Shown here piece after piece: positions 63,725 to 64,000 of a stretch of 64,000 nucleotides of DNA. Every line of letters starts with the position of its first letter. The first letter of the stretch is position 1. The stretch spans positions 1 to 64,000 of the forward strand of contig NZ_RCUW01000006.1 in the NCBI RefSeq assembly GCF_003667525.1. The letters are read 5' to 3'. The notes below the pieces were generated by a model that saw only the letters and a list, made by a program, of their open reading frames with translations, ran no database searches and had not been told where the DNA came from. The DNA is from Mycetocola_B reblochoni (GTDB lineage: Bacteria > Actinomycetota > Actinomycetes > Actinomycetales > Microbacteriaceae). Position numbers and translations under genes: made by a program.

Positions 63725-64000
63725 CTACGCGGTCGCGCTGGCCACGGTGGTGTCGTCGGTGCTCGTGCGGGTGCTGAGCAGCGACTGGACCTGGCTGTTG
63801 AGCAGGTCGAGCTTGTTCTTGATGTCGCTGTACTCGCTCTGCCACTCGGTGAGCCGCTGGCGGAGCACGGTGCCCGCCTGGGCCTGAGCCGCGGCCGAGA
63901 GCGTCTGCGTGGCGTCCTCGACCCGCGAGCGGGCCGTCTCCATCGCGGTGACCTGCTCCATGGTCCTGGTGATGATCTGGCGGAGGGTGTCCGCCTCGAA
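63725..64000 (-). CDS. WXG100-like protein, 5' end beyond the window (partial)
   Basis: The frame is open to the right edge; at least 91 residues are visible ending in a TAG at 63725. An ATG at 63961 lies inside, but the upstream in-frame sequence (FEADTLRQIITRTMEQVTAM) is helical and continuous with it, so the true start is probably at or past position 64000. Helices around QTLSAAAQAQAGTVLRQRLT and EYSDIKNKLDLLNSQVQSLL with a Trp turn (TEWQSEY) fit a WXG100-like protein. It lies 27 nt upstream of the ESAT-6-like gene and could form a heterodimer with it. Confidence 0.7.
   Translation of the reverse strand, partial: FEADTLRQIITRTMEQVTAMETARSRVEDATQTLSAAAQAQAGTVLRQRLTEWQSEYSDIKNKLDLLNSQVQSLLSTRTSTDDTTVASATA

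Overview
The window is very GC-rich, has short SD sequences or leaderless starts, and many GTG starts in 4-base overlaps. Gene order and protein types (ftsH-folE-folP-folB-folK-DUF3180-PH-PH-DUF2520-lysS, ClpC with a small ArgA, RadA, class E-type LAXTG sorting signal) point to a high-GC actinobacterium, most likely of the family Microbacteriaceae. I do not call a genus. No insertion sequence, integrase, rRNA or CRISPR array is visible.

Positions 1-15700 hold mainly housekeeping and surface genes: a glyoxalase-like protein, tRNA-Ser(CGA), radA, an SseB-like protein, a membrane-anchored lipoprotein-like protein, a very large secreted nuclease/5'-nucleotidase with a LASTG wall-sorting signal and a candidate PHO box, argA, clpC with a candidate ClgR box, cardiolipin synthase, an unlisted 58-residue membrane protein and lysS. 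Positions 15695-24096 form one long minus-strand run (ftsH, four folate genes, DUF3180, two bacterial PH-domain proteins, a Rossmann/DUF2520 protein) with translationally coupled overlaps.

Positions 24325-32068 are a tight six-gene plus-strand carotenoid operon: GGPP synthase, phytoene synthase, phytoene desaturase, a CruF-like hydratase fused to a PlsC-type acyltransferase, a CruG-like glycosyltransferase and a second CrtI/CrtD-like desaturase. No cyclase or elongase is present, so an acyclic C40 acyl-glycosyl carotenoid is the simplest prediction. Then come hpt, tilS, ppa, tRNA-Glu/Asp/Phe, a hipBA toxin-antitoxin pair, and a two-component region (one intact NarL-type kinase, plus a response regulator cotranscribed with a degenerate kinase).

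Positions 40813-64000 are the accessory part. A membrane-spanning Hsp70-like protein with an ExoP-type extracytoplasmic domain and an ECF-type sigma factor lie on the plus strand. They converge on a minus-strand cluster of at least nine genes that runs off the right edge: several WXG100/EspC-like small proteins, a 1164-residue Gly/Ser/Ala-rich protein, a YbaB-like protein, a 2859-residue protein with a WXG100-like head and three repeated beta-rich modules, a 1007-residue protein with a possible degenerate ADP-ribosyltransferase-like tail, a small protein, and a beta-helix protein fused to two CbxX/EccA-type AAA domains. This looks like the substrate/accessory half of a type VII secretion-like locus. 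No EccB/C/D/E or mycosin gene is in the window; they may lie beyond position 64000. This cluster is the best candidate here for an undescribed system.
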